Source of the DNA: Nephrocerus scutellatus
Lineage: Eukaryota > Arthropoda > Insecta > Diptera > Pipunculidae
Assembly (NCBI GenBank): GCA_947095585.1
Contig: OX352765.1
Location: forward strand, 22,164,254-22,228,253
DNA length: 64,000 nucleotides
Direction of reading: 5' to 3'
The notes below the pieces were generated by a model that had not been told where the DNA came from, searched no databases, and saw nothing but the letters and a program-made list of their open reading frames with translations. Within the stretch, counting starts at the first letter, position 1. Every line of letters begins with the position of its first letter. The translations under genes were made by a program, and so were the position numbers. Positions 1 through 9,900 of the stretch are shown here, piece by piece.

Positions 1-345
1 CTGTATGATCCAAAATCCAGATATAAGTGATAGAATTACATCTTGAACTATAGTTCAGCTTACTTTTACATTCCAGAACAATCCTCGAGGTGACACAAGG
101 CGACTGCAGTCCTAGTAGAGCACCTTGGCTACTCTTACATATTGCAAAGCTTCAGCTTTGTATTCTTTTAGAGATAGTCCAGTTAGAAACTTGCAAGATA
201 GCAACCACAAAAAACAGTTGGCCATTTTTCAAGTCCGAATACCTCTTAAGAATTTTCATCTAATATTGTTTCGAATTACCTAAGGATTTTAGTTGAATTA
301 TTAAAACTTGCCCTGCTAGGGTATTGAACTTTATATCATCTTTTA
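1..345. other. No gene seen
   Basis: AT-rich sequence with no open frame, repeat or RNA signature that I can recognise. It ends where the 3' terminus of a minus-strand LINE begins. Confidence 0.4.
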
Positions 346-346
346 A

Positions 347-1075
347 ACATTTTTTTATAATTCGCGCACGCTTAAAGGGGTTCGCACCCATATAATGCTC
401 GGCTACATGCTTGGCACAGCGTGGGCGTTAAGGAAAAGGATGAGAAAAGAGGAGATGTCTATGAGCTTGTGTTTTGAATGCCTGTGAATCATAGTGATGT
501 GGGAGGACAGAGCTTGGCAGAGCATTCCACATACGTGTTGTACGGCAGAAGAACGAATCCCTGAATTTAACTGTACGACCGAAGATGGGCTTGAGGGTAA
601 ATTGATGAGCATTTATAGCGCCACGAGTATTACGGTTGAATTAAAGGAGATGGGCATGCAGCTGGCTATTTCTTTTGAGCACCGCTGGTAGAAGAAGCGA
701 TAAACAATGACAAGCAGGAAACATTCCTGCGGTGTTCAAACGAATCTATTGATTTCGCTATATTTGCATCACCGACAAGTTTTATCGCGCGGTTTTGTAT
801 TCTAGCTGATGCAAGGTTGTTTTAGGCGTACCAGACCAGATATGGCAATTGTACTCAAGTTTAGGGCGAATAAAAGCCTTATAGATAGTATCCAGATCAG
901 AGGGAGTGAATATTTCTTGCATCGGGCTAGAAAACCTAAACATTTCGCAGCATTTTTGGCGACGGTAAATATGTGGTCATTCCAACGAAGCTTGTCGTTG
1001 ACGCACATACCGAGAATTGCAAGATTTTCAGTTTCCTCGATGCAAGTGCCTTTAAACATAAGAAAGGGTTCAGTT
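347..1075 (-). mobile_element. CR1-like LINE, 3' part of the reverse transcriptase ORF (decayed)
   Basis: Read on the minus strand, the stretch 1059-802 encodes GTCIEETENLAILGM and KNAAKCLGFLARCKKY. The same peptides, with few changes, occur in the longer copy at 45303-47460, where they follow a FADDS reverse transcriptase motif. Codons from 612 to 403 encode the very C terminus (FLNAHAVPSM), again nearly identical in that copy. The frame is broken several times between these blocks, so this is a dead, 5'-truncated copy that begins after the catalytic FADD. Its 3' end shares the sequence around gcgcacgcttaaagggg with the scrap at 5903-6000. I place the family in the CR1/jockey supergroup from motif style; the clade is uncertain. 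Confidence 0.75.
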
Positions 1076-1099
1076 TTACAGTGACGTCACTAAAGGACT

Positions 1100-2085
1100 G
1101 AAAGTCAAAAGTAGTACAGTAGCCTGTTTAATAGATATCGGAAAAGCTTTTGCTAGCGTTTGGACAAACGCGCTACTTTAAAAACTTATTAGTTTTGGTT
1201 TCCCCAATTATATTGTGAAAATAATTAAAAATTATCTTTTTAACAGGGTCCGTTTTGCCGAGAAAATGATTAAAGCCGGAGTTCCTCAAGGTTCCAGACT
1301 TGGACCAGTTCTCTTTAGCATTTTCAAGGCGAATCTACATACGAATATAGCAGAAACTAGGACCATGCTTTTCGCGGATGACTCCATCACTTATGCCGTT
1401 TCCCGCTCTCCTGAGATAGCCGCCCGAAGAGTGGAGGAATAGCTCCGAAATCTTTGGGACTACTACCTCAAGTAGGTATTGAAAATCAACTCCAACAAAA
1501 CGAAACTCATATGTTTCCGAGTAACAGCAACCAAAACAGGGATAAGAAAATTAGCAAGCCGTGCAGAGGCTTAAAAATCACCCTTCCGGACAACACGACA
1601 ATAAACATCAAGTCAGAGATAGTGTACGTGGGAATCAAGTTTACCGAAGGGCTCAAGTTTAACTCTCCCATCGATAATACAATGAAAAAAGCTAACTACG
1701 CTCTTGTTTGGTGCACCCGCTACTAAGAAGACAAAACGGTCTGTCCAACAAAACCAGGCTGCTCATCTACAAGCAGCTTATCAGGCCAGTGATAACCTAT
1801 GGCTATCTCATATGGTTCACAGTCTCACCAACAACGATGAAGAGGATCTTCCTATTTGAAAGGATCTTTACAGGACTCTGGAGTGTGCCAAAAGGCTATA
1901 AATTTGTGTCGACTACAAGACTTTACGAAGTCTGACGAAGCAGCAGGTCTGCTGCCAGTAACCGTCCACTTGTTCCAAATGGCGAGGAAATTCGTCGACG
2001 GATGGGAAACGAACCCAATTCCTGAGATGCAGGGGCTGAGCATCGAGGAAATCGAGCCAAGTCACCGGTATATACACATCAGAGG
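1100..2085 (+). mobile_element. I-like LINE, reverse transcriptase C-terminal half (decayed)
   Basis: Three plus-strand frames encode successive parts of a non-LTR reverse transcriptase. DIGKAFASVW lies near 1130 (palm motif A), AGVPQGSRLGPVLFSIF near 1280 (motif B) and MLFADDSITYA near 1365 (motif C, catalytic FADD). A tail block with KQLIRPVITYGYLIWFTVSP lies near 1770-1835. The last block continues to about 2085 in a shifted frame (ARKFVDGWETNPI). The ITYG.xIWF tail resembles I-factor elements more than jockey, which is inference. Stops and at least three frameshifts make it non-functional. The 5' half is missing, and the copy butts against the minus-strand LINE that ends at about 1075. 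Confidence 0.75.
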
Positions 2086-2087
2086 AT

Positions 2088-2185
2088 TCACAGATGCTAG
2101 ATTCCACGATGTCGACATACCGGTAACTCTCGTTGATCTCATCATTATTAAGTCGCCGGAATCGACCTCTTCTGCACTACTAATA
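2088..2185 (-). mobile_element. RTE-like LINE, short C-terminal scrap
   Basis: On the minus strand this encodes RFRRLNNDEINESYRYVDIV. The longer RTE-like LINE at 15845-17530 reads RFRRPYNDEVYERYWDVDIL at its C-terminal end. The nucleotide match runs through gatgtcgacat and the following 50 bases, in inverted orientation relative to that copy. It is too short to have function. Confidence 0.6.
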
Positions 2186-2189
2186 CAAT

Positions 2190-3390
2190 TTATTTAAAAA
2201 AAACTAAACCTACATTTGAGGAAAAAAAAAATCGAATAAGCAGACGCCTATAATTGTTTGCTTCTCTTATCCTTTCCAATCGACTTATGAAAGTTGTTAC
2301 TCAACTTCCACCCAGGAACCAGTGTAGTTAATAACCAATAACTATAACAACTGCTGTTACAAGTGTCACGTGCGTAAAGAATACTAATGCAGATGTGTAT
2401 ATTAAAAAAATGTTATTTTACCCATCTTTACTTACCCTTCCGTTGACGTGCCCACCATCTTGGGTGAGAAGTCAATTCAACATACCTTCCGAATGAACTT
2501 CCGCCGTAAATCAAAGTGATATTCTGTATATTGTAAACGCCTGCAAAGAATTTGAAAATTTGTTTCTGGCCAACTGGGACGTGCCACTCTTGAAAAAGCT
2601 TTGAAGAAATTGTGTCCGAGAGATGCGATGTGAACGATGACGCATAGGGTATGCGACGCCCCAGTTAGACTTTGTTCTCGAAACAACATCATGGCAGCAT
2701 GTTTTCCATTTTCATCCCCCCCATTCCTGTACTTTCGTTCATCATGTCGATAGTAACTGTTATTCGTTGCTGCTCCATAGAAATCAGTTATAAGGTCTAT
2801 CTACGGTCTACGTTGTTGGCGCTTGTTCGCGCTTCGTGAGAAGAACGACAAAATTATTTTACAATGCATCGTGGTCGTTGTCGTCGTCCTCGTTGTCATC
2901 CTTATACGTGTATACAGATTGATATTGCCATGTTCGGTTTTCTGCAGTTCCCAACAAAAGCAAGAACTTCCAGCCAGCATCTGGTTTTATTCGCTTTCCT
3001 TGTGAGAGTTTATGTTGGATTTATATTTTTTTCATAAGGACCAGGATATATAAACCTCTACAGGAAGTTCAAAGGAACGTGACTGCATTACAAAATTGCT
3101 CTTATCTTTTGTTTCCCAAATGTTAACCAGAACCTGAGAGATTCATATATAATATAAATTATTTTTGACCTGGGAATCGCTTTTGTGAGCGCTCGTCCGA
3201 TTTGACTGACAGCTGATTTATCAAAATAATTTAATTTGAACTTTTTTTGATATTGATTAAATATGCGTAGATCTGGAATAGAAAATTAAGGCTGCATTGC
3301 AGTTGTTTTGGCTGAAAAGACAACAAAATGAAATTTAAAACAAAGCTTTAATGGGTAATTTGTCAATGAAGATGAGAGCAGATGATTTGC
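2190..3390. other. No gene seen
   Basis: Short frames exist on both strands but none shows a recognisable domain, and the base composition is that of the surrounding non-coding DNA. An A-rich run at 2197-2232 follows the LINE fragments. Confidence 0.4.
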
Positions 3391-3394
3391 GTGC

Positions 3395-4390
3395 GTTTGG
3401 AAGGATCGTGATCCTCGATGAGCAACGTGAATCTGAAAGAGATATGAGCCCTGAAGGATGCTTGAGCCTGAACAACGCGTTGGCCTAAACGATGCGAGGC
3501 TGAACGATTTGCAAGCCTTGCAACATGCAACCCAAGTAGTTAAGTTGCAAAATATAATAATTATAAAAAAAGTAAAAAATCGATTGAAGAGTCTTAAAAA
3601 AAGTTAAGCTCTGTTCAAATAAGAGTACGTTTTACTCCATGCTAAAATATCATAAACACTATTTCACACTGTAACGGATTTTTACCAGCCGGGATGATCG
3701 GGGTTCAGAGAAATAAGGGGTCGTTACTCTTTGACTTAACCTTCTTTATTTGTACATAGAAAGTTATTTCATATGACAGACGTAACGTGCGCTTGGAAGG
3801 ATCGTGAGCCTCGATGAGCAACGTGAGTCTGAACGAGATATGAGCCCTGAACGATGCGTGAGCCTGAACGATGTGTGAGCCTTGCACGAGCTTTGAAAGA
3901 ACGGGAGCCTAAACGATATATGAGTTTGAACGATGCGTGAGTCTGCGCGGTGCGTGAGCCTGAACGATACGAGAGCCTAAACTATGTGCGAGCCTTGCCA
4001 GAGCCTTGAACGAACGCGAACCTGAACGATGCGTGAGCCTGAACGATGTTTGAGCCTGAACGATGCGTGAGTCTGAACGTTAGCCTGAACAATATTGTGA
4101 GACTGAGTGATTTGCGAGCCTTGAACGAAGGTGAGCCTGAACGTTTTGTGAGTCCGACGATTCGTGAGCTTAAATGAAGTGCGAGCCTTGCACGAACGTA
4201 AACCTCGAGGAAAAATGTAATTCTGGACGGGCCGTGAACAATGCGTGAGCGTGCACGATGTGTGATCCTGAACGACGTGTGAGTTTGAACGATGGGTGAG
4301 CCTGCACGATGTGTGAGGCTGAACGATGCGTGACCCTTAATGATGTGTGAGCCTTAAACGAACGTGAGCCTGAGCGATATGTTGAAAAAA
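3395..4390. repeat. 17-bp minisatellite (two blocks)
   Basis: The unit is close to gagcctgaacgatgcgt, repeated with substitutions. The main block is about 3785-4385, with a shorter and more decayed block at about 3395-3525. The two block starts share the segment ttggaaggatcgtga and the following 60 bases, so one block looks like a partial duplicate of the other. The blocks are separated by about 255 bp of unrelated AT-rich sequence. Because 17 is not a multiple of three, the minus-strand frame at 4433-4170 is only a repeat artefact. Confidence 0.85.
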
Positions 4391-4998
4391 GGGACGTACG
4401 CCGTGGAATAAGCAAAGAACTTAGGCAGCGCACTACTGCTATGGCAAATGTCGTGGACTGAGATTCTGCAGCAGATATACGATTTTACAAACTGTAGTGA
4501 ACTGTAGTGATGTAGTGATCATCGACAGCGAACGGTCGTTATGGGTACACGTCGGTGGAGAAATATCGGCCGACGAATGCAGGCAGAGAAATGTCGGAAG
4601 AGAAACGTCGGCAGAATAACGTGTATTTTTTTCTTCTATATATTAACTTACCTATTCTGATCCGACTGGCACAAGCTCACCGAAGAAACTAAGAGAGGGA
4701 CTTTTTTTTTAAATTACGATATTTTATTATACAATTTTGACTCAAAACTTAACTTATTTAGTGTCGGCTCAACAATAGGGGCTCGACATTGGCTTTTTTT
4801 CGTATTGCTTATTATTAAATGATATTTTTGACTTAATCTACTACATGTTTATTTTTAAGAGAACTAAATTCTAAAAAATTATAAAATAAAATAATATTCC
4901 TCTTTCTTCTCTGTACAACGTCGGTATGTATGACTTATAATACGTACTTAATAATAACTTAAAATAGAGATCTACTTTATATGAAACTAAACTAGGGG
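4391..4998. other. No gene seen; short cgtcgg-containing repeats near 4545-4620
   Basis: At 4545-4620 the phrase gagaaa-n-gtcgg recurs three to four times at roughly 15-25 bp spacing, and tgtagtga recurs at 4494-4520. The rest is AT-rich with no recognisable gene. Confidence 0.35.
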
Positions 4999-5142
4999 GC
5001 TAGATGGTCAGCTGAGAAAGGTGTTTAAGCGCGTTGCTCAGTCTGGCGATCGAAATTCAGGTGAAACGGAGCTAAGTGGTCAGCTGAGAACGGTTTTTTA
5101 AGCGCGTTGTCAGTCATCGGTTGAACAGCATATATTAGAGTC
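4999..5142 (+). repeat. 72-bp direct tandem duplication
   Basis: Unit one starts at 4999 (gctagatggtcagctgagaa) and unit two at 5071 (gctaagtggtcagctgagaa). Both continue through ttaagcgcgttg and cagtc. The second half of unit two has diverged. Tandem duplications upstream of a TATA-like motif are typical of retroviral-type LTR U3 regions, and gtatataataa follows at about 5213-5223. No matching second LTR is present, so the LTR reading is only a suggestion. Confidence 0.6.
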
Positions 5143-5902
5143 CGGTGTAGAACTCTCAAAATTGGCAGTTTGACTCAAAAAAGCAGAAGGCTGTGCCAGT
5201 GGCAACGACAGAGTATATAATAACTCGCAAGTTATTCATTAAAGTCCTCGGTGCGACTCGCCAAACGGTGGTTTATTTGAGTGGCTGTATTTAATGAACC
5301 TTTTGTGCAAAATGCATCGGTTGGTGGAGTTCGGTAAAACTAGCACACTTTTGGTTGGATTTTCCGCTCCAGGTCATTACTTTTTTCGCTCAGTCGTTTG
5401 GGAATTATTTTGGCCCATAGAAAATAAAAGGAGACAATACTGGAAATTATTTGCTTAGAGTGGATTTTGTATTTTGTTGTTGTTGTTGTATTTTGACCTT
5501 TTTAGGCTTAGTCGTCCCCACCCACTGTTTGGGTGTCCAGCCTTGTGGATTCAATTCCTAATGTTCTTTTTATGTGCTTTAATTTAAGCGAATAAAAAAT
5601 TAGAGTTTTTAGGTTTCGTCTTTATTGGCCGTGGTCGGAACCTATGTCGTTTGCTTGCCGTTTGGGCACTTTTGCCGATTGAGCCATTCTTGTTTATGTG
5701 TTTGTTTCTGCTGATAAAATTGTATTTTTTGTGTTATGATATGTGGCGGAGCGATTCATATGACGATTAGATTAGTAACATAGTTCGAGCTCTCTTGATT
5801 TAATCAACTTCCGCTGAAATACTATCTGATCCCGAGGTCTTATTATTTTTAGACTATTCATCGCTCTGCTAAATTCGTCTATGCTTGGTGGCTGTATCAT
5901 TT
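5143..5902. other. No gene seen; possible LTR-like leader at about 5150-5345
   Basis: A TATA-like motif near 5215 is followed by attcattaaagtcctcggtg, which looks like the R/U5 part of an LTR. I cannot find a paired LTR, a primer site or a target duplication. A short TTG microsatellite lies at 5476-5494. Confidence 0.25.
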
Positions 5903-6000
5903 ATTTTTTATAATTTGCGCACGCGTAAAGGGGCTTGCTGCCTTATAATGCTAGGTTGAGCACAGCGTGGTCGTTAAAGTTTAGAGAGAGAAAAGGACGA
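5903..6000 (-). mobile_element. CR1-like LINE, extreme 3' end only
   Basis: The segment starts with attttttataatttgcgcac and continues through aaagggg, cttataatgct and gcacagcgtgg. It matches 349-430 and 45325-45380 closely. Those are the 3' ends of two other minus-strand copies of the same LINE, so this is a severely 5'-truncated insertion in the same orientation. Confidence 0.65.
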
Positions 6001-6222
6001 TATTCTCCTCTCCTCCCAGTCTGCTTTCTCTCGCTAGTACACTATTTTTTCATATCTTAAGAGGTCTTTATTTTCTTCGCATGTCTAGGTTCAATGAGAT
6101 AGTAGCATTGCCCAGTATGCAACTTTCTTACGTTCAGTAGCTGGCTTGCATTCATCACTGATCCGGACGTTCCGATCTTTACGCCTTTTGCCTAAGATAG
6201 ATAGAGCAGAACTAATGATACA

Positions 6223-6227
6223 ACATC
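6223..6227. repeat. Target-site duplication, left copy (acatc)
   Basis: The five bases acatc precede the left LTR and occur again at 12961-12965 immediately after the right LTR. A duplication of this length is usual for BEL/Pao integrases. Confidence 0.9.
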
Positions 6228-6900
6228 TGTTACGGAATTCACTTAAATTTTCCGCGAGAATTTTTAACCATATGATTGATTTTTAGCCCATATAATTGAT
6301 AGCCCGTTTATTTCGTTTTATTTTATTAATTTCAATTTATTTGATAAAACATTTTAATTTTCTTTAATATTTTAAATTGATGCATGTGATATTTAACAAT
6401 ATATTCTAAATACATTCAATGCTTAAGTAATTTTATTTTATTTGCAAAATTAGAATCTGAGTCGTCCGCACCGCTCCAATTATGAGAAAAAACCTGATTC
6501 GACTGACTTCTGTATAACAAAAAGAGAAAAAAGTGTTTAAGTATACAAGTATATAAGAAAATGACAAATTCTATGTTTCAAATCCAACAACAAAAATTCT
6601 TATGTTCAAAACCATAAAAACAGTTGTGTTGCGTGGTGATCTCCATCTCACACAATCCAATTGAGCTCAGCTTACGATGAGACCGTTTATTTTAAACCGG
6701 TGCTATTGCATGTTTTAAAAATGTTTTGCCCATTACATGGAAGGTTGAAAAGCAATAGCAGTAGAATTGAATATTTTCATAGCGACAACATATGCACTGT
6801 GGGCGTAAATATGAAATTGGTGACAAAAAACTTTGCTGCACTTCCTGATAAAGTTTTGTTTTTTCTGGTTTGTTTTGAACTCTTTTTGTAAAAACCTCCA
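6228..6900 (-). repeat. BEL/Pao 3' LTR
   Basis: 673 bp, identical base for base to 12288-12960 as far as I could compare. On the minus strand it carries four AATAAA signals clustered at 6307-6341, which would serve as polyadenylation signals for the element transcript. A 76-codon frame on the opposite strand exists in both LTRs but starts with TTG and has no recognisable domain. Confidence 0.96.
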
Positions 6901-6913
6901 TACCGCCCACCTT
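6901..6913 (-). promoter_or_regulatory. Putative polypurine tract of the BEL element
   Basis: In element orientation, aaggtgggcggta lies directly against the 3' LTR. It is ten purines out of thirteen, which is a weak but correctly placed tract for priming plus-strand DNA synthesis. Confidence 0.5.
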
Positions 6914-6980
6914 GAAACATCGTCTTCAATGTCATTGATTATATAAATTTGATGTAAATAATTTTATAAGGAGTTATGAA

Positions 6981-9900
6981 TCATGTGTCCGAGTTAGTTT
7001 GGTTGGCGATGGGTAAACGACATAAACGGTGAATTGCTCTTTTTATTTCACCATTCGCAGTTTTTAATGTTACAACCCTGACCCTTTTGTCAACTCCAGG
7101 ATGAATTTCAACTACTTTACCAAGTAACCAATGGCTTGTAGGTAGGCCATTGTCTTGAATTAGGACAATATCATCAATTTTGATCAGATTTAGTTCCTGT
7201 TTCCATTTATTTCGACGCTGCAGGCTAGTGAGATATTCATTGTACCACCTCTTCCAAAAATGATGCACCATGTCATTGACTACCCGCCATCTGGTTTCAG
7301 TTGAAGGATTAAGGTGCGCTTTGTCCAATGATGGTATAGTTATGGGTGAATATCCATGTAAGAAATGTGATGGTGTAAGAAAATCCAATTCATCATCTGA
7401 TGCTCGGCATAATGGACGTTTGTTTAAAATTGATTCTATTTCAGCTAAAATTGTTGTCATCTCCTCTAATGTAGGTATGTACTTTCCCATAACCCGTTTG
7501 AAATGGAACTTAAAGGACTTAACTCCGCTCTCCCAAAGCCCACCAAAATGAGGACTGTTTGGAGGATTGAAATGCCATTCAATTTTGTTTCGAGCTAGAA
7601 AATTGTTGAGAGTATTTGAATTTTCAATCAGTGAATTGAACGCTAAGTTAAGTTTCCTCTGTGCACCGACAAAATTTGTTCCGTTGTCGCTGTACATATC
7701 ATGACAACCACCGCGTCTTGAGGTAAAGCGCTTCAATGCTCCAAAAAAGGCGTCGCTAGTTAGATCACTAACTAATTCCAAGTGTACTGCCTTGATGCAC
7801 ATACATATAAAAACACAAACGTAAGCTTTATAAGTCTTTTGTCCTCTTCCCTTGGCCAAATGAATACTGAATGGCCCGGCGTAATCAACTCCAGTTGACA
7901 AGAAAGGACGGACCAAATCTAACCTTGACTTTGGCAAACTTCCCATTAATTGCTGCTGGAGATTTGCATTGAATCTAGCGCAAATCACACATTTATTAAC
8001 AATGCGTTTTGCTTTTACTTTTCCCCTCGGAATCCAAAATTTTTGTTTAAGAATGCTCATGATTAAAGAAGGTCCTGCATGCTTATTATAAATATGCTCA
8101 TCTTGAAGAATTAACCAGCCTAATCTTGATTTAGAATGTAGTATTATGGGATGTTTTGTTGCATAAGGTGCTAAACTGTGCTCTAACCTTCCTCCTACTC
8201 GTAGAACGTCATATTTATCAACAAATGGATTAAGGCATTTTAAAATGCTATCATTAGGAATTTCCCGATTTGTTTTAATTGCTTCTAACTCTTTCAAGAA
8301 AAACCTTTTCTGGTCATGCTTACATAGCATTATTTCGACTTGTGCGAGTTCATTTCGAGAAAGTGATTTACTAGTGTGACAACAGGTTTTGAGTTTTCGG
8401 CAAGCCTCAATGAATCGTAGAAGGTAACAAAGCACTCTTTGTGCCTTTTGATACGACGAATATAAATTAAGAATTTCATCCAGCCATTTGTTTTCCAGAA
8501 TTGTACAGAACGTGAACATATTGTTGGTTTCTTCTTCAGCGGTCCCATAATTGATACTTTGGGCAGGCCACATATGCTGCTCTTGGGATAACCAAGTTGG
8601 TCCGTGCCACCATAAATCATGTGCTGCCAAGTCGATTGGGGACATACCCCGAGATGAGCAATCCGCTGGATTGGAAGAAGATGGAACGTGATTCCATTGC
8701 TCACGTTTGCTATAGGACTTTATTTCAGATACTCGATTTCCGACAAAGGTGCTCCAACGACGAGAATGACTCTGTAGCCAATCCAAAACAATTTTGGAAT
8801 CTGTCCAATATGTACATTTGGCAACGTTTATCCATGTGTCTTGACTAATAACATTGAGTAACTTTGCTAGTAAGACTGCTCCGCATAACTCAAGTCTTGG
8901 TAGTGAGAGCTGCTTCATTGGAGCCACCTTTGTTTTCGCTGAGATCAATTGAACAGTTGATTTGTTGTCCACATTTACAAATCGATAATACACAACCGCA
9001 GCAAAGGCCTTTGTACTGGCGTCGCAAAAGCCGTGAATCTCTACAATTGATGAAGAAACCGTTCCAATGTAACGTGGTATGATAATATGTTTCACCTTGC
9101 TAAGTCCACTAAGAATTAACAACCATCGCTGATTTAACTCCTCTGGCAACTTGTCATCCCACTCCAACTTCTTACACCACAATTGTTGCATAAATATTTT
9201 TACCATTACTGTGACTGGTGATAACCAACCGAGAGGATCAAAGAGCTTACCAACCGCTGATAAAACGCTTCTTTTTGTGTAGCAATTTTGTAATTCACCA
9301 ATCTTGAAATCAAAAGTGAACTGATCCTTTTCCGGACTCCAGCTCACGCCTAGAACTTTAACCACATTTTTTGCAAATTCGTTATTTAGTTCATTAAATG
9401 CCTTTTTAGAAGTATCCAACAAACTATCAGGCATACCGCGTAATGCTAATGGACAATTTGTTTTCCACTTTCTCAAGTTGAACCCATGTTTACCAAGAAT
9501 CTCCTTTATATTTGAAATGATCGCAGTTGCCTCCTCTACTGTTTGAGCACCACTCATTAAATCGTCGACATAAAAACAATTTCTGATTATGCGAGCCGCG
9601 TGTGGGTAGGAATCAACATACATGTCTGAGATTTTTTGCAAAACGCGCGTAGCTAAATATGATGCCGAGGTCAAGCCGTACGTGACAGTTAATAATCTGA
9701 AATGCTTGATAGGCTCACTAACATTTTGTCGCCATAGGATCCGTTGATATTCAGTATCTGCATTAGCTAAGTTGACCATTCGGTACATCTTTTCAACATC
9801 TGCTGAAAAAACTACAGGATGTTCTCGAAATCTCATGATGATAGTGAATAAACTTGGTTGCACTACTGGGCCTGCTGCTAAGCATTCATTCAAGGATACA

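Noticed and set aside
6661..6891. 76-codon frame repeated in both LTRs (also 12721-12951)
   Set aside because: It starts at TTG, is antisense to the element, has no domain, and is duplicated only because the LTRs are duplicated.
6901..6980. Envelope gene for the BEL element
   Set aside because: Only 80 bp lie between the end of Gag-Pol and the 3' LTR, so no envelope frame is possible.
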